Source: Sphingomonas sp. TREG-RG-20F-R18-01
GTDB lineage: Bacteria; Pseudomonadota; Alphaproteobacteria; Sphingomonadales; Sphingomonadaceae
Length of the DNA stretch: 64,000 nt
Assembly (NCBI RefSeq): GCF_022662475.1
Contig: NZ_JAKNQQ010000007.1
Coordinates: 1-64,000 of the forward strand
Direction: 5' to 3'
This document shows, piece after piece, positions 60,804 to 64,000 of this stretch (position 1 is its first letter; the number at the start of each line of letters is the position of its first letter). Made by a program: the position numbers and the translations under genes. The notes under the pieces were generated by a model. It made no database searches and was not told the origin of the DNA. It worked only from the letters and a program-made list of their open reading frames with translations.

Positions 60804-61547
60804 ATGCTATCGACAGCCATGGTCCCAAGCCTCGATCCCGCTCAGAGCCGCGTCCTGGTCGTCGATGATGACGAGGATATCCGCGAGCTGATCATCGCCC
60901 AGTTGGTGCGCGACGGACATGAAGTGGTCGGCGTCGGCACGGTTGCCGATATCCGCCCTGCGCTCGCCGAACGCCCCGCCGACCTGATCGTGCTCGATCT
61001 CAACCTGCCCGATGGCGATGGCCTCAATCTGTGCCGCGAGCTGCGCACGCAGGGCATCACGATCGGCGTGATCATGGTGACGGCGCGCGACAGCGCGATC
61101 GATCGCGTGCTCGGGCTCGAACTTGGAGCCGACGACTATCTCACCAAACCGTTCGAACCGCGCGAACTCGTCGCGCGAGTGCGCAACCTGCTGCGCCGGA
61201 CGCGGGACGAAGCGAGCAACAAGTCGCGGAACGCGCGCACCGCGACCTTCGGCGGCTGGCGGCTCGATCTGGTCCAGCGCCGCCTCGTCGCGCCCGACGA
61301 TCGTCTGGTGATGCTGTCCTCGGCCGAGTTCCGCTTGCTCAGTCGGTTCACCGAAGCGCCCAACGTCGTGCTCACGCGGGAGGAATTGCTTCCCGAACGC
61401 GCCGCGACGGTCACCTTCGATCGCTCGATCGACCTGCAAATCAGCCGCTTGCGCCAGAAGATGGCGAGCGTGCCCGGCGGGGACGCGCTGATCCTGACCG
61501 TGCGCAACGAAGGCTATGTACTGGCGAGCGATGTCACTTACGACTGA
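60804..61547 (+). CDS. OmpR-family response regulator
   Basis: A 247-residue regulator. The receiver has VLVVDDDEDIRELI, LIVLDLNLPDGDG and the lysine in YLTKPFEP; the C-terminal winged helix shows LSSAEFRLLSRF and RSIDLQISRLRQKM. It is divergent from the efflux operon and overlaps the sensor kinase gene, so it probably controls efflux. The start could also be the ATG at 60819. Confidence 0.93.
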   Translation: MLSTAMVPSLDPAQSRVLVVDDDEDIRELIIAQLVRDGHEVVGVGTVADIRPALAERPADLIVLDLNLPDGDGLNLCRELRTQGITIGVIMVTARDSAIDRVLGLELGADDYLTKPFEPRELVARVRNLLRRTRDEASNKSRNARTATFGGWRLDLVQRRLVAPDDRLVMLSSAEFRLLSRFTEAPNVVLTREELLPERAATVTFDRSIDLQISRLRQKMASVPGGDALILTVRNEGYVLASDVTYD

Positions 61548-62925
61548 ACCCCCGACGCTGCTCGCCCGCGCGCGCGATTTCGTCGGGTCGATGGCGGGGC
61601 GAATCTTCCTGATCCTGGCGATCGGCATGTCGGTAGCATCGATCGGATCCTTGTTCGTCGCGGAACAGGCCCGCCTTCACGATTTCGAGCATGTTCGGTT
61701 GGAGCGCGTAGCGCTGAGCACGGTCGACGTGGTCAATCGGTTGCAGCAATCTCCCGATGTCTTTGGCAGGCTGCTCGCCGAACGGCGGATTTTCGGTGCG
61801 ATCCCCGCCCCGGCCAACATTGCGAAGGTTCGTCCGAATTCCGATCTATCGGAGATCTTGCGGCTGCGCCTTGGCGCCGCGGCCCGGCCTGAGGCGGGTC
61901 AAGTGCCGAGCCGTCTGTGCTTGCCGCAACCAACGCGCGACATCGGCCGACTCGCTGCCGGCATCGCCGACCTGCCCGAGCCGGATTGCTGGGTGATCCG
62001 CTTCACCGACCATGCAGGCGTCGCGCACGCGCTTGCGATCCTGCTTCCGGCCTTGATCCTGCCGCGCAGTTCGACGCTCGACCCCGCGTACCTTTCGATC
62101 GTGATCGGTGCGAGCGCCTTGCTCGCGATGATCGTCGGGCGGCTCGCCGCGGCACCCCTGCGGCGGCTTGCCGAAGCCGCACGCGCGATCTCGATCGCGT
62201 CCGAACCGGAACCCGTCGTCGAGCGCGGCCCGACCGAGGTGCAGGCGGCGCTGCATTCCTTCAACGTGATGCAGCAGCGCGTGCGCGACGGCGTGCGTGA
62301 TCGAACGCAATTGCTCGCGGCGATCAGCCACGATCTGCAGACCCCACTGACCCGCCTCCGCTTGCGGCTGGAGCAAGTCAGCGACGAAACGCTGCGCGAG
62401 CGGCTTACCGCGGATCTCGTCGCGACCCAGACCCTGGTTCGCGAAGGGCTGGAGCTGGCGCGTAGCAGCGAGAATCGCGAGCCCTTGTCGAGCGTCGATA
62501 TCGATTCCCTGCTCTCGAGCATCGCGGAGGATTCGCGCGACGTCGGGTCGGATGTGCAATTTGTCGGCGGCTGCAACGCCGTTACGCGCGTCAAGCCCAA
62601 CGCGCTTGCCCGCACCATCGTCAATCTGGTCGACAATGCCGTAAAATATGGCGGTAGCGCACGGATCGACTGTTGGGAAACGCCGGGCAAGTTGACGATC
62701 ACGATCCGCGACTTCGGATCTGGCATTCCAGACAGTCGTATCGAAGCGATGTTCGCACCGTTCGAGCGCGGCGAGGCAAGTCGCTCGCGATCGACCGGCG
62801 GAACTGGCCTGGGCCTGACGATCGCGCGTGCGCAAGCACGGACGTTCGGCGCGGAAGTGACGCTGTCCAACCATCCTGCGGGAGGTTTATTGGCAACGAT
62901 TGTGGTCCCTCGAGTCACGCGATAA
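61531..62925 (+). CDS. sensor histidine kinase, partner of the efflux regulator
   Basis: A 464-residue membrane kinase. An N-terminal helix (IFLILAIGMSVASIGSLFV) and a second helix near 195 (LSIVIGASALLAMIVG) flank a periplasmic sensor domain. A HAMP segment (LRRLAEAARAIS), the HisKA box (AAISHDLQTPLTRLRLRLE) and the ATPase (LVDNAVKYGG, DFGSGIPD, GGTGLGLTIA) follow. It overlaps the regulator gene by 17 bases with the ATG at 61531; an ATG at 61516 is possible. The signal it senses is unknown. Confidence 0.93.
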   Translation: MSLTTEPPTLLARARDFVGSMAGRIFLILAIGMSVASIGSLFVAEQARLHDFEHVRLERVALSTVDVVNRLQQSPDVFGRLLAERRIFGAIPAPANIAKVRPNSDLSEILRLRLGAAARPEAGQVPSRLCLPQPTRDIGRLAAGIADLPEPDCWVIRFTDHAGVAHALAILLPALILPRSSTLDPAYLSIVIGASALLAMIVGRLAAAPLRRLAEAARAISIASEPEPVVERGPTEVQAALHSFNVMQQRVRDGVRDRTQLLAAISHDLQTPLTRLRLRLEQVSDETLRERLTADLVATQTLVREGLELARSSENREPLSSVDIDSLLSSIAEDSRDVGSDVQFVGGCNAVTRVKPNALARTIVNLVDNAVKYGGSARIDCWETPGKLTITIRDFGSGIPDSRIEAMFAPFERGEASRSRSTGGTGLGLTIARAQARTFGAEVTLSNHPAGGLLATIVVPRVTR

Positions 62926-63071
62926 TCTTTGTTGACGAACACCGCCGTTGCGCGGCGCCATGCCCGCGGCCAAGCCGAGGGCACGGCGTGCGCAGATCAG
63001 GACTTCAACTTTGTCACAGGTGCGATCCTGACAGCGCCTTACCCCGCATCACGCGGGATGGTACGTCGATC

Positions 63072-63701
63072 TCATCGAAGATCCCGTGCGCCAAGCCATA
63101 GGACGTCGTCCGTGACGGTCGCGCCGGCAGGAGACAGCCGGTCCAGTCCCATCGCCTCGTAGAAGCCGATCGCCGAAGCGTTCCTCGGATCAACGCCAAG
63201 GTGAAATCCGGTGGAGCCCATCGCTCGGGCGCGCGCATGCCAGGCGATCAACAACGCGCGACCGTGGCCCCGGCCTTTGAGGCGCGGGAGAAGGTTGATG
63301 TGGAGATGGGACGGGTAGGCATCCACCAGCCAATCGGGGGAACGGGGCGGATGATGGGTCATCTGGATGATGTTGGAGTCCCGCGCCGTACGCCAATCCG
63401 CGCCGCTGACCGGTGACAAGGGATAGCGCCGCCGCAACGCTGGCCACCATCGTAGCTCTAGCAGAGCCTCAAACGTTCGGCTGTGCAGTGCACCCACGCA
63501 GTATCCCGCCACTCCGTGCTGATCCTCGACCACCAATGCGAGTTCGGGCTCGAAGGTGCCGTATGGGGCAGCGTAGACATGCCCGAGCAGATCCCGGTCG
63601 TTGAATTCGCGAGAGGCGTCAGAGCCACTATCGCCGGTTGCGATAGCGATGGCGTACAGGGCGTCGATGTCGGTCGACGCATAATTGCGGATGATCGGCA
63701 T
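63072..63701 (-). CDS. GNAT-family N-acetyltransferase
   Basis: A 209-residue acetyltransferase. The acetyl-CoA pocket reads HINLLPRLKGRGHGRALL, with a preceding YPSHLHINLLPR segment typical of the GNAT branch related to the C-terminal domain of bacterial O-GlcNAcase-like proteins. LGVDPRNASAIGFYEAMG is the closing GNAT motif. Substrate unknown. Its minus-strand neighbour is the peptidase gene at the window end. Confidence 0.88.
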   Translation of the reverse strand: MPIIRNYASTDIDALYAIAIATGDSGSDASREFNDRDLLGHVYAAPYGTFEPELALVVEDQHGVAGYCVGALHSRTFEALLELRWWPALRRRYPLSPVSGADWRTARDSNIIQMTHHPPRSPDWLVDAYPSHLHINLLPRLKGRGHGRALLIAWHARARAMGSTGFHLGVDPRNASAIGFYEAMGLDRLSPAGATVTDDVLWLGARDLR

Positions 63702-63778
63702 GGGCGGGGCGTAGACTTATCGCTTCAAATGGACCGAGGACAGCTCGGCCCTGGTCAAGCTGACCCTCCACACGAGCG

Positions 63779-64000
63779 TTACCCTCTCGGCCGATACAAT
63801 GCATCGAGCGTGCTCGGCCCTTTGCCCGTTCGTACCAGATGCGGGTAGCGCAGCCCCCCGGTCCACGTCACGGCGACGGTGCGGTAGGTCTTGCCCTGCT
63901 TGATCAGGAGCGCGATCGGCTTCCCATCGTTCTTGGCCCGCGTGATCGCCGCCTTCAGCCCATCATCGTCATAGGCATCGCCATCGACCGCGGTAATCTT
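63779..64000 (-). CDS. M61-type peptidase with PDZ domain, C-terminal end only
   Basis: The last 73 codons are visible, read from the window edge to a TAA at 63779-63781. VDGDAYDDDGLKAAITRAKN is a PDZ-like segment and the end YPHLVRTGKGPSTLDAL matches the C-terminus of M61 glycyl aminopeptidase-like proteins of sphingomonads. The catalytic HExxH is outside the window, so activity cannot be judged. Confidence 0.7.
   Translation of the reverse strand, partial: KITAVDGDAYDDDGLKAAITRAKNDGKPIALLIKQGKTYRTVAVTWTGGLRYPHLVRTGKGPSTLDALYRPRG

Noticed and set aside
1..64000. tRNA, rRNA, CRISPR arrays, replication origin
   Set aside because: No cloverleaf with a T-loop consensus, no spaced direct repeats and no DnaA-box cluster was noticed on reading; a covariance-model search would be needed to exclude small RNAs.

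Overview
The window looks like chromosome of an alphaproteobacterium of the Sphingomonas type. The composition is GC-rich, there is a long TonB-dependent receptor of the TonB-Xanth-Caul type beside a sugar locus, and many gene pairs overlap as ATGA. The genus is an inference from gene content; no rRNA, tRNA or CRISPR array was seen.

Region 1 (1-12966) is a sugar-scavenging locus. It holds the tail of a GH3 glycosidase, a TonB receptor, a DeoR/AgaR-type repressor, a secreted amidohydrolase, a GH36 alpha-galactosidase/alpha-N-acetylgalactosaminidase-like enzyme, an EamA transporter, a GatZ/KbaZ protein, an AgaS-type SIS isomerase/deaminase and a BadF-type sugar kinase. The last five genes run as one operon. 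TTTCGTTTCG-like repeats sit at the control regions, as expected for AgaR-type operators. The set points to N-acetylgalactosamine or alpha-galactoside use, with a deacetylase and the GatY partner missing from view.

Region 2 (12967-16460) is decayed: a truncated IS3-family end, an acyltransferase with an in-frame stop, one intact EreA/ChaN-like secreted protein and an SDR remnant.

Region 3 (16461-27568) is a chemosensory cluster on the minus strand: a chemoreceptor broken by one frameshift, then STAS-cheY-cheA-cheW-cheW-cheR-cheB and a divergent receptor-like protein. A stand-alone CheB methylesterase gene diverges from it.

Region 4 (27923-52522) is the most interesting part. A very large soluble CheB-CheR-PAS-histidine kinase-REC protein ends in a complete FixJ-like REC-HTH module. 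Beside it lies a 20-kb run of stress, acid and fermentation genes: a single-domain response regulator, a quinone reductase, BON and SHOCT proteins, acetyl-CoA hydrolase/transferase, oleate hydratase, a PLP decarboxylase with a GadC-like antiporter, MarC, an outer-membrane protein, an Mg-type P-ATPase, a flippase-like protein, three zinc alcohol dehydrogenases and an aldehyde dehydrogenase. Nine copies of a 15-bp box, (C/G)TGCGTAGTTTCCG(A/G) and close variants, lie upstream of the nine transcription units, each pointing at its gene. The box resembles rhizobial FixJ sites. I read this as a FixJ-type regulon island, comparable in gene content to the low-oxygen-activated locus of Burkholderia.

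Region 5 (52523-54905) is decayed again: an AAA-ATPase tail, a tiny lipoprotein gene, an SRAP remnant and an acyltransferase remnant with a large internal deletion. Region 6 (54906-64000) is an RND tripartite efflux operon, a divergent OmpR-type two-component pair, a GNAT acetyltransferase and the end of an M61 peptidase gene.
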